This document shows, in pieces, positions 22,201-34,031 of a stretch of 64,000 nucleotides of DNA. A program made the translations under genes and the position numbers. The notes beneath the pieces are model-generated. The model was not told the DNA's origin and searched no databases. It saw only the letters and a list, made by a program, of their open reading frames with translations. The DNA lies in assembly GCA_024305745.1 (NCBI GenBank), contig JAHRBS010000009.1:124001-188000 (forward strand). The letters run 5' to 3'. The stretch is from Polyporus tsugae (taxonomy: Eukaryota; Basidiomycota; Agaricomycetes; Polyporales; Polyporaceae). Every line of letters starts with the position of its first letter. Position 1 is the first letter of the stretch.

Positions 22201-24214
22201 ATGGTCGCCACCGGACGCCTTTCCCCTCTCAACGCTAACACCGCGACTCCATCTGGTTTGGATGACGTATCTCTGAAGGAACCTGTGGATACAGCTGTCG
22301 TCAAGGGAGCGGGCTCAGAAGATTGTCCGGACGGTGGATTACGGGCGTGGCTTGTGGTCTTCGGGGTACGTCGAGGATGTGTTATTAACGGCATTCATGT
22401 TGACCTCTTTGTTTGGTGCGCAGGCTGGCTGCGCTATGTGCGCTACGCTCGGTCTCACCAACTCATGGGGGGTGAGTGCGATCTCGCACTTTCGTATTAG
22501 TCTAGCACGGAGTGACGGGGTCTTGCACTTGCAGACGTTTCAGGCGTACTACCAAGAGGTCGAGCTCGCGCACCAGTCGTCTTCTCAGATGTAAGTCATC
22601 CACAGTACAGTCGTGGGGTAGCGCACTCATTTTCCATGTAGTGCGTGGATAGGTTCCGTCCAGGTCCGTTTCAGTCGTTTCCCCGATCGCAAGCGTGACC
22701 TCTGACCTCGCAATAGAATGCGATGCTTTATGCCCCCGGAGTACCCATTGGGAGATTATTCGATGTGGGGTACCTCAGGCTCCCCGTGCTCATCGCGTCC
22801 GCCCTTCTCGTCGTGTGTATGTTCCTCATGGCAGAGTGCACTCAATTTTGGCAATTTCTCCTGTGCCAGGGCTTCGGTGTGGGCGTGAGTGATCAATTCT
22901 GTCACATCTCGACTGTGTAAAGCTTACATCTTTGAATATTGGACCGGTAGCTTGCGAGTGGGGTGCTCTTCAACATGTGCAACATGGTCATGACCCATTG
23001 GTTCAAGAGGAGGCTTGGATTCGCCTTCGCTTCCATGTTCGGCGGTGGAAGCGTTGGTGGATGCTTCTTTCCGATCGTCGTGAAAACCCTCTTTCAGCAC
23101 ACGAGGTACGCCAATATGTGCTCCTTGATGTCTACTATTAATCGGCGTGGGCGAAAGCTTTCCGTGGACGATGCGTATATTAGCATTCATTGTCCTGGGG
23201 CTCGTTGTTGTCACCAACTTGGTGCGTTCCTAACCTCTATTCCATATTTCTAGTCTCTAGCCATTGACGTCGTATTAGACAATCGCACGGAGGCTCCCTG
23301 GGACACAGGATCACGGTCCGCTGATCAACGTCGCAGAGTTCAAAAAGCCCGCGTACTCAATTTACGTCCTATCGCTTATCGTCAACACTCTTGCGTTGTT
23401 CACTGTGCGTAATGCCGCTGTTGCAAGGAGTTAACGGCTGATTCCTGGCACTGGCTTTAGGTCTTGACGTACCTCACCGTCAGCGCTGTCGGTGCGCATC
23501 TCAGTACCAATCTGTCGTTCGACTTACTGGCCATCGCGAACGCGGCATCCACCGTTGGCCGGGTAAGCAGTGGATTGCTGGCAGACCGTTACAGTACGCC
23601 CGGTTTGTACCTCTCGCGTGCACGTGCGCAGGTGGTGACACACGTCCGGTTTGCAGGCCCTCTCAACATCCTCGTCCCCGCGACAGTGATGACCGCGGCC
23701 GTCACGTACGCCTGGCCATTCGCGACCAACGTCGCCCATTTCGTCGTGATCTCCGTACTCATAGGGTGCGTTCGAGTCGCCAAGCCCCCCGCCCCTACCC
23801 TCTTCCTCCAATCTTCATCCACTGACACGACATCATGAAACACAGTATCTCGACCGGCGCGATCCTCGCGATCCTCGTCCAGCCCTTCGCGCTCATGGGC
23901 GCCGTCGAGGACGTCGGTCTGCGCATCGGGATGGCGTACACGCTCGTCACGATCGGCCTGATCGCCGGCCCACCAACATCGGGCGCGATCGTCGACGGCA
24001 CCGGCTCGTTCAAGAACGTCGGGTATTACGGAGGTGCGTTTGAGTCCTCCCGCATTGTTGTTTTGCGGCCCCGCGTGTCCATCGACCGAAGCACTGCTGA
24101 CGGCCGGGTGTCCGTGCGTCATGTTCAGGTTCGCCGCTGCTGGTGTCGGCGGCGCTTATGGTCGCGGCGAGGCACTTCCTATTCAGGACCAATGGTGTCG
24201 GTGGGTCTGCATGA
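22201..24214 (+). CDS. MCT-4, monocarboxylate-transporter-like MFS protein
   Basis: Twelve exons (22201-22365, 22424-22471, 22535-22590, 22642-22663, 22717-22884, 22951-23105, 23158-23221, 23279-23404, 23461-23593, 23657-23765, 23846-24033, 24129-24214) give 439 residues. Landmarks: PDGGLRAWLVVFG, AWIGSVQ, AECTQFWQFLLCQGFGVG, HWFKRRLGFAFA, SSGLLADRYS, DGTGSFKNVGYYGG. It is more like MCT-1 and MCT-5 than MCT-2 and MCT-3 (ISTGAILAILVQPF in exon 11). Exon 9 ends with A, so the junction reads RYSP where the others read RYGP or RYGD. It is divergent from NmrA-3 and tail-to-tail with the TDT transporter. Confidence 0.88.
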
Positions 24215-24643
24215 ACAACGGGAGATTGAAGCCTAGCAATGGTACTACCATAGGGTATCAACTCGAAAAGCGGCAGGATGTTTACTACGCGAACGAGAAC
24301 GACCAGGGCATATCAATGACCTACTAGCCGTCGATAGTCCCCCCCCCCTTGGAATCCAGCGGGCACCACAGGCGGCACATCGCTTCTACAACTGCGGGCG
24401 ATCGCGAGAGTGTCGTGTTCTTTCTTATGTATCGTACTGCTTAGAGTGCTGGACACCAGACCCTGGAACCTCACAGCGCAGGTCGTACCGTAGTCGTAGT
24501 CGTAGTCATCTACATCATCCCTAAAGTCGAAAACTCTACCGGAACATAACTTAACCCTTATACTAGTATAATTGGCTGCTCTATAATACAGTGCACGCAG
24601 CAGCGGTTTCCCTCGTCTCTACCACCCAGATGGAAACCGCGCC

Positions 24644-26343
24644 CTACACCACCGTCCGTCTCCCAGAACTCAAGCTCACCGTGCCGCCGCTCTCCCTCTG
24701 CGCATCGCGTTCGATCTGCCCTCCCTCCAGCCTTCCATCCTCCCCTTCCCCGTTCGCATCCGCGCCCTCCATCGCGGAGAGCACAAAAGTCGCGTGCCGC
24801 GCCTTGGCGTTCTTCTCGATCGCCGCGGCGTGGATGTCGACGTCGTCGATGCACGGCGCGCGGAACATGGCGCCGTTGTACACCAGCGTGCACGTCCGCA
24901 CGAACACCCACACCCAAACCAGCAGCGTCGCGCCCGCGTAGATCGTCCCCCACACGCGGAAGAACGCCCCGTCCGTCGCCCGATAGAGCTCGATGGTCAG
25001 GTTCGCGTACACGCCCTGTCATATCACACATACGTATGTCAGGGTCCGCGGTGGTGGGTGGCAGTTCCGCACGTCATGATCAGCCAGCCGGCGCGCGAAT
25101 GCGAATGCGCAAGGTGCCAGCGGTGGACTCGGACGTGTGCGCGCGCGCACGTACTGTGTCGGACTGGTGGTACTCACGTTTGGGAAGAGAAGGCTCCAGA
25201 ACGCCTGCTTGAAGTGGACGTGGTCGTGCGAGAGCACGTCGGCCGTCGCCATGAGGCCGTAGAGCAGCCACAGCGTGCCCACCGCCCAGAGGACCAGCGC
25301 GACGGCCAGCGCCGCCACGCTGATGATCTGCCCGACCGTCTCCGAGCGGAGGATCGTCGAGCTGCCCGAGCGGAGGGGCAGGATGGCGTTGTAGCCCGAC
25401 CCGAGGAGGAGGATGGAGTAGCCGCCCTGGCCGAGGGGCCCGAGCGGGATGTATACGCTCACCACGCCGCCGCTGCGCGGGATGCCGTGGACGACGAGGT
25501 GGAGGAAGTAGAGGGTGAGTATCATGGACGTGAGCGCCAGCCCCATGATCACCAAGACCGTGGCGACGACGAGCGTGACGAGGCTTTTTGAGGGCGAGAG
25601 CTGGAGCAATGGTGCGGCGAGGATGCCGCCGGTCGCAGAGGAGGTAACGAGTGGAGTGATGGGGAGGAGCCAGGTTGCGGTTATGCTTTCCAGAGTGTGC
25701 TTTTGCCGCGTGAACCTGATCGGGAGGGTTGGTCAGTGACGTACCATGGGAGCTTGTGGACACACACCGACATTAAGTGGACTACGCCATACGCACTCAA
25801 TGCGGATAGGAATACGTCTAACCACCATAAGGCCCAGAGAGTATATAGGAAGCCCGCTCCGCCAAAGCCCCCTTCTACATAAAGGAGGTCGACAGCGAGG
25901 TTTACGAGCGTGGATACACTCATGGGATATGTCGCGAGGAAGAGGCTCTGCGTGGGATGGTGTATCATGGACAGCCAAATTTTGGGGAACATGAAATAGC
26001 GCATGGCGGTCACGACGTTGAAGAGGATGAAAAGGAATAGGTTAAGGAAGAAGAAGATATATGTGAAGACATCTATTGTCGTCGAGCCGTCTGCGTAGGG
26101 AAAGTTGTACCAAAGTAGGCCAATAGCGCCAGTCCCTGTATGAAAAGTCTCCATGGTCAGGCAGGACAAGATTCACGGGAGGCGGAAAAACATACCCGTT
26201 ATTGCGGCAAACCATGATGGAGTGAAGTGTCTGAAAGGAGGGGATTGAGCCGTGCCCGCAGATATGTGAGGGTAGCATGTAATGTAAACTTACCTGACGC
26301 ATTCAACCAACCTCGCTTTGAGCTTGGCAGAGCTAGTATCCAT
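24644..26343 (-). CDS. TDT-family (Mae1/SSU1-like) organic acid or sulfite transporter
   Basis: Five exons (26294-26343, 26196-26230, 25745-26135, 25178-25715, 24644-25015) give 461 residues. The protein is almost all membrane segments. It begins HFTPSWFAAITGTGAIGLLW, the conserved entry of the voltage-dependent anion channel/TDT family. PSKSLVTLVVATVLVIMG, DHVHFKQAFWSLLFPN and YANLTIELYR follow. The family includes malate permease Mae1 and sulfite exporter SSU1 of yeasts. The last 60 or so residues are a hydrophilic Glu/Gly/Arg-rich tail. Each intron is 52-162 bp with GT-AG ends. It converges on MCT-4 (430 bp between stops), so two carboxylate/anion transporter types sit side by side. Confidence 0.85.
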
Positions 26344-29300
26344 GACTGGCGGAAGAGTGGAATGCCGGGAACAGCGTAACTCTCAGTACAGGAGGGGACT
26401 TGCATCGCTCGTCTTCGGAATTTTCGGAATCTTAAGAAAGGGCTTGCGGCGTCTCGTAGATCCTCGGGGACGTCAAAAACCCCCGCCCCGTCGGAGTTGG
26501 ACGGTAGCTTGTTAGGCGTTGTCAGTCGGCAATCCAATGGCGTGCCCGGAGACGGTCTGTTTTTGACCGGAACACACTGACGTGTCCGACCACATTGCAT
26601 CAGTCCCGGTTGCGTCCGACCTCAACAGTATGGTCCTAGAGGGCTCACCAGATATCGACGGTCCACAAGTATCCACCGTGAGTGCTATAGACGTGCAGAA
26701 GCGCAGAAGTCAGGGCCAGAGACATCAAGGAATCCATTGAGTGCGCACCTGAGACTCGTGCCCGGCGGGAGTGCAGAAATCCGAAGCATTCCGAGGCAAA
26801 CACGGACAAACTCGGCTGTTACCATCTGAATCGACAACCGGAGCACCGCACCATAACGTCACTCTTTCGCCCTTCGCCCAACATTTCAGTTGCAGACACA
26901 GATTATGACTCGATATCCTCCTGTGCTGGACTCCCGATATTAGCGTGCGCTTCAATATATGCGGGTTCTCATGGCTCACTATTGGCTTGGCCTCCTCTTC
27001 TCATCCTGGTTCATTGGTCGTGCCGAACCCAGTCTGCAAACGTGACGTTAACAGAGCACGGGTACGCGGACACCAGGACCACAACATGAACATCAGGAGG
27101 AAGAGGAGCCTCCCAGAGGTCGGATGATCCCGTTAGGACGAAGGCCATGGATACATACGCTCTGTCGTCTTGTTCGGCCTGTACCTTATCGTCAAGCTCT
27201 ACGGAAAGGAGCGGATCACGACTCACATCGTTTTTTGCAATAGGTGCTTCACTGTACCTCCGCAGGTGTCGGCAGCGTGGACAGGCCGCATGGGATGCTA
27301 CGAGAAGTACGCATATGTACATAAGTGCCGCTATTCTCGGAAAACAGAAACTTCTCTCACTGGCGTTTGTGGTACCGCGGAACATACGTTCGCGGTGGGA
27401 GAATCCCAGCAGCACCCTTTGAATGCATTTGAATAAGTGAACCAACTAATAACTTCCCATTGCGGCTGCTCACCTCGTTCCAGCCCTCTTCTGCGTCGAC
27501 GAGCACATGATATTTCTCAATCTGCTGCGATGCTTGCTAAAAGCCGCCGATATCAGTAGGGGACTCAAATGGGGGCTGAAAAAACTTCCTTGACATCGTG
27601 TCCAAAACCGCATCGTCATCAAAGGCCCTACCACCAGGCCTCCTGATTAAACGCTCCTTCCTATCGTTTACGCTCACGCGAGCGTCTGCAGCGGCAAGCG
27701 CGTTGTGGGCGGCTGAGAGAACATGACCGAGGACGACGAACAATCCAGCTTTCGAGAACATGGCAAGAAGATAAGATAAGCATAGACCAGGGGAAGAAAG
27801 CGGGATTTCCGCGGGCGCCAATGCGCAACTATAACGCCGCAGGTACGCTGAAAGATGGTCAGCCGAACGTCCTGGTCTGTGACAGACATATGGATAACAT
27901 GACTATAGCACTCACCAGTATTGAAGATGACGCGGACTGCGTTACGGAACAATTTAATCGACAGCGGCGCCCCGTTGGAGGAGGCGGTATTCTGAGGGAC
28001 GCCAGGAGGAACCCATCGAGGGACAGGTGGTCCGGAAGTAGGTCGCCACGGTGGGACATACAAGTCGTCGCAGCTGTCGACTCTTCGCGCCACTGCCTTC
28101 GTAAAACTATCCGGCGGATAACGGATGCATGCATGTTCGACTGAGCGAGTCGCTGTCCATGAACCGCACGGGCGCGTGGCAGCGCGAGATTGAGGTTGGC
28201 AGCGCTGTGCACGCGTCACCTGCAGGAGCTCGGAGCCTCGGATGCGGCCAGGTCGCGGGATCGATCCGCGGGCCACGCTGAAACTCGTTCGAGCCGGCAA
28301 TTACGTGGGTGACCCTCAATGCCCTGTACCAGAACGATGCCGTGTCAAGGCCACGAAACATGAGGGATGGATGAGTTCGCATACCTGCAGGGCGATTCGG
28401 ACAGTACCTGGGATCCCCGCTGCATCTCGATATCGGCGTAGATCAGAGAGAGGATGGAGGAAGCTGTCGAAGGGATGAGGCTCGCAAAAGCGACCATCAT
28501 TCTGACACACGAATCAAGGACAGATATCGCTGTGCCCGGGTGAAAGATGTGCGGAAGATCTGTGTGGGGTGCGGCACCTGGGGAGGGTTGGACTCTCAGC
28601 GCGTCGTAGCACGGTGGCGTATCGCGGTGTCTTCTAAGTCAACATCGGGTCATTATTGCAAGTATCGAAGAGAGAGTATTGAGTAGAGGAGTCTCACCAT
28701 AGTAATCGCACGAGGTGGGCAAGTTGGCGGGGGACAGGGTCTCAGGGTCTCGAAACGATTCGTGATGGGAAAGAGGCTGCATACTCCGTGAAACGAAGCC
28801 TGCACATGAGCTTTCCTGTAGCACAGGTCGATTACAAATAATGTTAGGCCTAATCGATATGGATTTGGCGAAGAGCTTGCGTTGGAACTTGGAAGGAGAA
28901 TGATGACCCATTTTGAGGTGAGCCTGGGATCGGAACAAGATGTGAGCGTTTCAGAGAGCGTCGCGGCGTCCTTTCGGTTACATATGCGCATCGTGTAGAA
29001 CATCACGCATGTACTTGAGAATGAGTGCCACCACAGGGATGCTGATGTTCCAGGATGCGCCTGAGACTTGGTGGCAGGGTTCTAGTACGGGCGTCGAATG
29101 CGGGTTGTATTCCCGCTTGACGAACAACAAGCACAGAGGATGATGAAGGTTGGGGGCAGGCCGCGCGCGCGAGAAGGCTATGGTATACACAAAGGCCTAC
29201 AAGGAAGACAATATGGCTGCGGAAACGGTAGACACGGATGTGATTGTTTCAGATGAGCGATATTGACAGGGAAGCAAGTGGAAGGACTTACGGCCACATC

Positions 29301-31614
29301 GACATGGAGGCATACAATCAACAGAAAATCATTCGCTCTGAATGATGCGTCAGGTGCTCTCCGAGTCTCTCGCCGGAACTCGGGGTCGCCGGTTGAGGCC
29401 CGATTCAAAGACTTGCGTGCACGAATCCCCATCGGGCGACCTTCCACGGTGGCGGCGAATATAGTGCGCCAGACCTCGAGCTTGGGGAAGCAGGACCCTT
29501 CCGTACGTGACGCCGTGGATCCGGAGCAGCCTTGCCACAGTGCCGGCGATATTGGTCAACTTGATAGGATGTCCGTCTTGGCTTTCCAACGCATATCACT
29601 AGCAATTACTCGAAAACACTCTGGAAGACCCAGGATCAAGCAAATGACTGAAGAATGTCGCACTCCAGGTTGCTAGCACTATGTGAGCGAGGGAGACGAT
29701 GTGCATGGCTGCCCTAGTGCGGCAAGCTTTGGCCCGCCACAGTCGGCATGTGGCGGAGGTTATTTGTCCTTGTTAGGATCCAGAGCCCCCCACACGGACC
29801 GATGCGCTGAGCTTGCACTGAGCTTGCACCGGATCCATACATGATACAGTATCCTCGGTGTACTCTATGGCTTTTTCAATATACTCGTCCTAAGGCTCTT
29901 GATGCGATTGCTAGAAGCTTTGATGTTCACTTTGTCTCATGCTTGTCGACTTTGCGCCAACCAAGGCGCCTTCAACTTTTCGGTTGTTCAAGGCTTTGAT
30001 GCACGCCGAGATGGACAAGGGTCCGGTCAGTCGGGATGGGGGTCGCTCGTAGCAGATTCGGCTGCCATGCATGTGGAGTGGAGGCGGAAATAGTGGCAAG
30101 TTACAGGCGTTTTATAGCTAAGCTGTGATCCAAGGTGCGTTCCGCGTCCTACGCTCTCGAACACGGGATGACCCTGATGCGAACGACCTAGCGACGCTCC
30201 TCCGTGCTCGCAATTGCAACCTCTTTACATGTGCGGCTAGGCAGAATGCGCATCGCTCTGATTGCGCCCGTCGCTCGCATGACATGCGAGTACACCTCAT
30301 GCACCGGTATACCGTGCATCGCATCGAGTGACGAACGATGACTGGCTTGCAGATTACCTGCCCCACGCCGAGCTTGCCACGACCTTGCGCTCTTCATGGC
30401 GTTCATCCTCGCTAGCTCAAACTGGAAGCTTCCGTCTGTGCATCTAGGCGAGGGATTCGCGTTGGAGTTGCCGTCGTCGGATATATCGCTAAGGTGGGAA
30501 GGATTAGGACTGCTGGAGATTGAGCGTGGCTATTAGACTCGTAAATGGTACGTGCTGTAGCCTAGCGACTACCATAATCCGCTGACATGTTTTGTGCGTT
30601 TGTTAAATTCTGTACTTCGTACTAGTCGTCTATTCCTGCCTTATCCATCCATGTTTTCCAAGGCTTCAACGATTGCACACATTGAAATTTCGGGCATGGG
30701 ACCCATGAAACCGGGAGTGACAACCACTTGAATTTTCTCTCGACGCATCTCGGTCACGTGTCAAGATGAAGACGTGCTCGTCCATGTTCGACACTCTGCC
30801 ACCGTGCTTCGGGTGGAAGGCGTCTTCGAGAAGCTCCGCTCTTCAAGCTCGTCTGCAAGAAGGCGCTGTGTCTCGCTCGATTTCTCCCTTGATGCACCGC
30901 CTCTACCGCGAGAGAAGTCAACATGCCATCTGTTAAAACGAACGATTGTCTGCAAGGAGGGATTGTCGTTTTTACTGACCTGGATAGCGTACTCGTATCC
31001 GCAGGGTGCCAGCCTTCCACTGTGGTGGACTTTCGGCGCTGTGTATCCCATGCTCGGATGGACAGCGGTGAAGTGAAAGCTAACCATTCATGTCTCCGTT
31101 ATCTACAGTCTCGAACGAGATTGGCTGGAGAAGCCAAGGCGGAACAACTACTTCGACTACTCGGACACGTTCTCAAGGTCAGAAGATCATGTACTGTGCT
31201 TACTCTCCGCCTTCGACGCACTATCTATACCATCTTTAAAACGTCTCACCGCTTCGAGGCATCGCGACCAGCCCGCGCAAACTTTATGCGGCATAGTATG
31301 TGTCTTTTCGCACTTCCGCTCCGGTTTTCCTCGCGCATTGATGTATTTGATGGCAGGTAGCGATTGGTGATGAACTCGCTGTAGCGCCGTCGTATATGGT
31401 GGACGCCCGACACAACATCCCTTGAATGCTCATACGAACTGAACATGCGATTGCACAAGGCCAGGAGACCGTGTTAGTTAATCTATTTATTCGAACGCGA
31501 TCACGACTTTCAATCACGAACAACACGTTTATAGATATTCATTCATTTCGTACATCGCCAGTAGCAGGGACTTGAGACCTTTCACCCTATCGTACAATTT
31601 CTGAGTCACAAACC
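26344..31614. other. gene-poor 5.3 kb, no model supported
   Basis: Several minus-strand frames look partly coding. Near 27175-27445 there is a hydrophobic piece (ALMYICVLLVASHAA). Near 27900-28300 there is DDLYVPPWRPTSGPPVPRWV, ending in a GTGAGT donor at about 27914. Another lies at 29350-29590. They cannot be joined into a gene with known motifs and may be remnants of one or more membrane proteins. On the plus strand, 30774-31250 has an open stretch (WWTFGAVYPMLGWTAV) with no known match. Confidence 0.3.
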
Positions 31615-33075
31615 TCAGGCGACGGGTTGCTGTCCCGAAGCAGGCGTTGAAGCTTCCCCTCCGTGCCCGGGAGTACCTTCCTGACCTTCCTTCCTCTCGT
31701 CAGGATCAAGCGGACCATGCTTGCAGATGCAATTTATGATATGTTCGACCGTATCTGAATCGTACTTCTCTTTGGTAGGGCCTCGTACCTAAGCAACGTC
31801 AAGTCATCGATAGCAAGGGTGCAAAATCACCAGTCTGATAACATACCCATTTGACCTCCGGGTCAGCTTCAACCACTTCATCAAATTTGATTTTCGACGC
31901 CCGCCGCAGGTAGACCCACTTATTGAGCCGAGTCCCTCGCATCATCTTGATTGAATCGTACAGCATCCCTCCCTCTCGCGGAGCGTCGTTGACCCCGAGG
32001 TAGACCTTAAATGATTCATCGCGAATCACCTTCTGGCCTGTCTTTGGGTTGATCAACGTCGACGAGCTTCCAAAGGTGGTAGTTGGAGCAAATAGCATGT
32101 GGTCCTTCTCGATTTTCAATACAATCCCGTGGTGGGGCTCTTCTCCCGACGCGGATTTCATCGCCCTGGGTGCGCAATTATCAGCTATCCTTAATTCAAC
32201 CTCTTGTCCTAACAAACTCACTTGCTACTCGGCCGGGCACTTGGTGGGGCTGATGTCTCCCGCAAGTACTCGGTGTTGTAGTCTTCAGGCAAGTTGAATA
32301 CTTCTTCCCTCACATCATCTCTGGTGGAGCTCGCAGGCGTCCGCTCCCTTGCATCACGCCTTCTGCGAGCGCTTTGACTCGTTCTACCTCCGGTAGAGGC
32401 AGAACGGGTGCCCAGTAACGAACCCCTGGAGCTCGCTGAACTGCCACGGACAGCGGATGCTCGAGCCGGAGAGCCTCCTGGCCGTCCTCGCGCTACCACG
32501 GGAGAAACAACCGGCCCTCGATTTCCGCCAACTTGTGACGATTGGCCTGCCGGTACGTTCGGACTGGCGACAGCACTTGCATAACTCCGCGGCCGATCTG
32601 GAGCTGTGGATTGACTCGCCGTGTCTGGGTTTGGCTTCCGCGACCCACTGGGAGACAATTGCGGAGGAGATGATTGTCCACCGCCTGCCTCGATGGATCC
32701 AACACCGATGGAGTCGGAGGGACGTGTTTTGCTAGGCTCAGACTGGGGTAAAACGTCTGCGGCTTTGACGCTGTCCGCGACGCTGCGCCTGTCCAACTCA
32801 GCATGGATCCGCTGGCTTCCCGAGCGGGCACTGCCTGCTGCTTTGATGTTCGTGTCCATGAGATTGAATATCAGGTCCGTCATGAACAACACGTCGCCCA
32901 CTTCAATACCACCAGTCTCGACAAAGCGCTTCACATCCGCCCATGTCTTCAGGCGACAATTATCATAGCCGCCAGTGGCCTTGCGCTTGGAGGCAGAAAC
33001 CGGTCGAGAAGAGGGGGGTGTCTGTCGTTGGGTAGACTTGGAAGAAAGAGGTCTCTGGTGGTGTTTGTCGGACAT
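31615..33075 (-). CDS. hypothetical protein, disordered middle with C-terminal domain
   Basis: Three exons (32222-33075, 31847-32165, 31615-31788) give 448 residues. Residues about 30-75 form a short ordered block (LKTWADVKRFVETGGIEVGD, VLFMTDLIFNLMDT). A Ser/Pro/Arg/Gly-rich region of some 180 residues is probably disordered. The conserved-looking second half contains HHGIVLKIEKDHMLFAP, DESFKVYLGVNDAPREGG and LNKWVYLRRASKIKFDEVVE, and ends in a short Cys pair (INCICKHG). I do not recognise the family. Gene structure and codon use look normal, so I think it is real. It is divergent from kinase A. Confidence 0.7.
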
Positions 33076-33749
33076 GGTATCGGAGGAGATGATGGCGTAG
33101 ACTTGGACTGTGATTAGTGGGCGGAGGACTGTATGGCTCGTGCTTGTTAGATTCTCTGGACAGAGTCTCTAGCCCTTAAGTATGCCGCTAGGCAAGTGCT
33201 GGAACGTATGACACATATCGCAAAAGCCACAAGGCCGTCACCAACATAGGCAAACCTCTGTAGGATTCCTACTACAATCAAATAACTCAGGGTCAAATTT
33301 CCGAGACATGTTTTCGTAACTCACAAGCCAAGACTGGCGTAACCCGTCAACTGAAACATAACCGGGGCGGGCGGCCTTGATGATGCGGATTGCGCGAATC
33401 ACGGTTGGGAATGGATAGATGCCGGGATCGTGTACTACATTATTATCATTCCATTCGTCAGATCTTGCATGACACACAAAACACTGCTCCTATGCCAACT
33501 GCACGTCAAGAGTAACCGCGCTAGACGAACTGTGTCCGTTGTACTACTATCAGTTGCAGTCATGCTGAGCCAACATAAATGTTATTCGTTCCCAACAGAA
33601 TGTTCATCCCACCAATAATGGCGCCCCGAAGTCCGTAAGGATATTGTGGTGTTGAAAGAGTTGATCCGATCTTCCAGATAATACCGAGAAGACTGATCCC
33701 ATCTCTATCTCTCCAAGTGTCCTTCCGGCGGCGGTTTCACTTGTCCCAA

Positions 33750-33776
33750 CTTTTCCGCAGCATCTCTGCGGAAAAG
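33750..33776. other. perfect 11-bp inverted repeat upstream of kinase A
   Basis: CTTTTCCGCAG (33750-33760) and CTGCGGAAAAG (33766-33776) are exact reverse complements separated by 5 bases. The site is about 255 bp before the kinase A start and 80 bp before its TATA box. It could be a dimeric regulator site or chance. Confidence 0.45.
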
Positions 33777-33855
33777 GTTCTTGTGTTCTGGTCCGTCGAG
33801 GCTCGTGTGACAACAGCAGCACAGCATCAGTTACCGTGCCACCACGGTGAGAGGC

Positions 33856-33862
33856 TATAAAA
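33856..33862 (+). promoter_or_regulatory. TATA box of kinase A
   Basis: TATAAAA lies 170 bp before the start codon at 34032. No other candidate is closer. The rest of 33076-34031 has no gene. Confidence 0.4.
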
Positions 33863-34031
33863 CATCCCATCCGTCGTCGTTCACTCACGAAGTCCACCAT
33901 CACCTTAACGGACGGACTCAGTAGCCCAGCATCCGTTCCAAGGCGCATTTGAGCCCCGACTTCCGCTTCCATCCACCACAATCTCATCACTGCACATCTG
34001 TGACTGTCCTGTGCCACCGTTGTTGCTGGCC

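Noticed and set aside
24794..25763. Long GC-rich open frames on both strands
   Set aside because: They are shadows of the TDT transporter exons; only one minus-strand frame carries membrane segments and splices correctly.
26344..31614. A multi-exon membrane protein gene on the minus strand
   Set aside because: Hydrophobic pieces exist, but no consistent splice model or family motif could be built.
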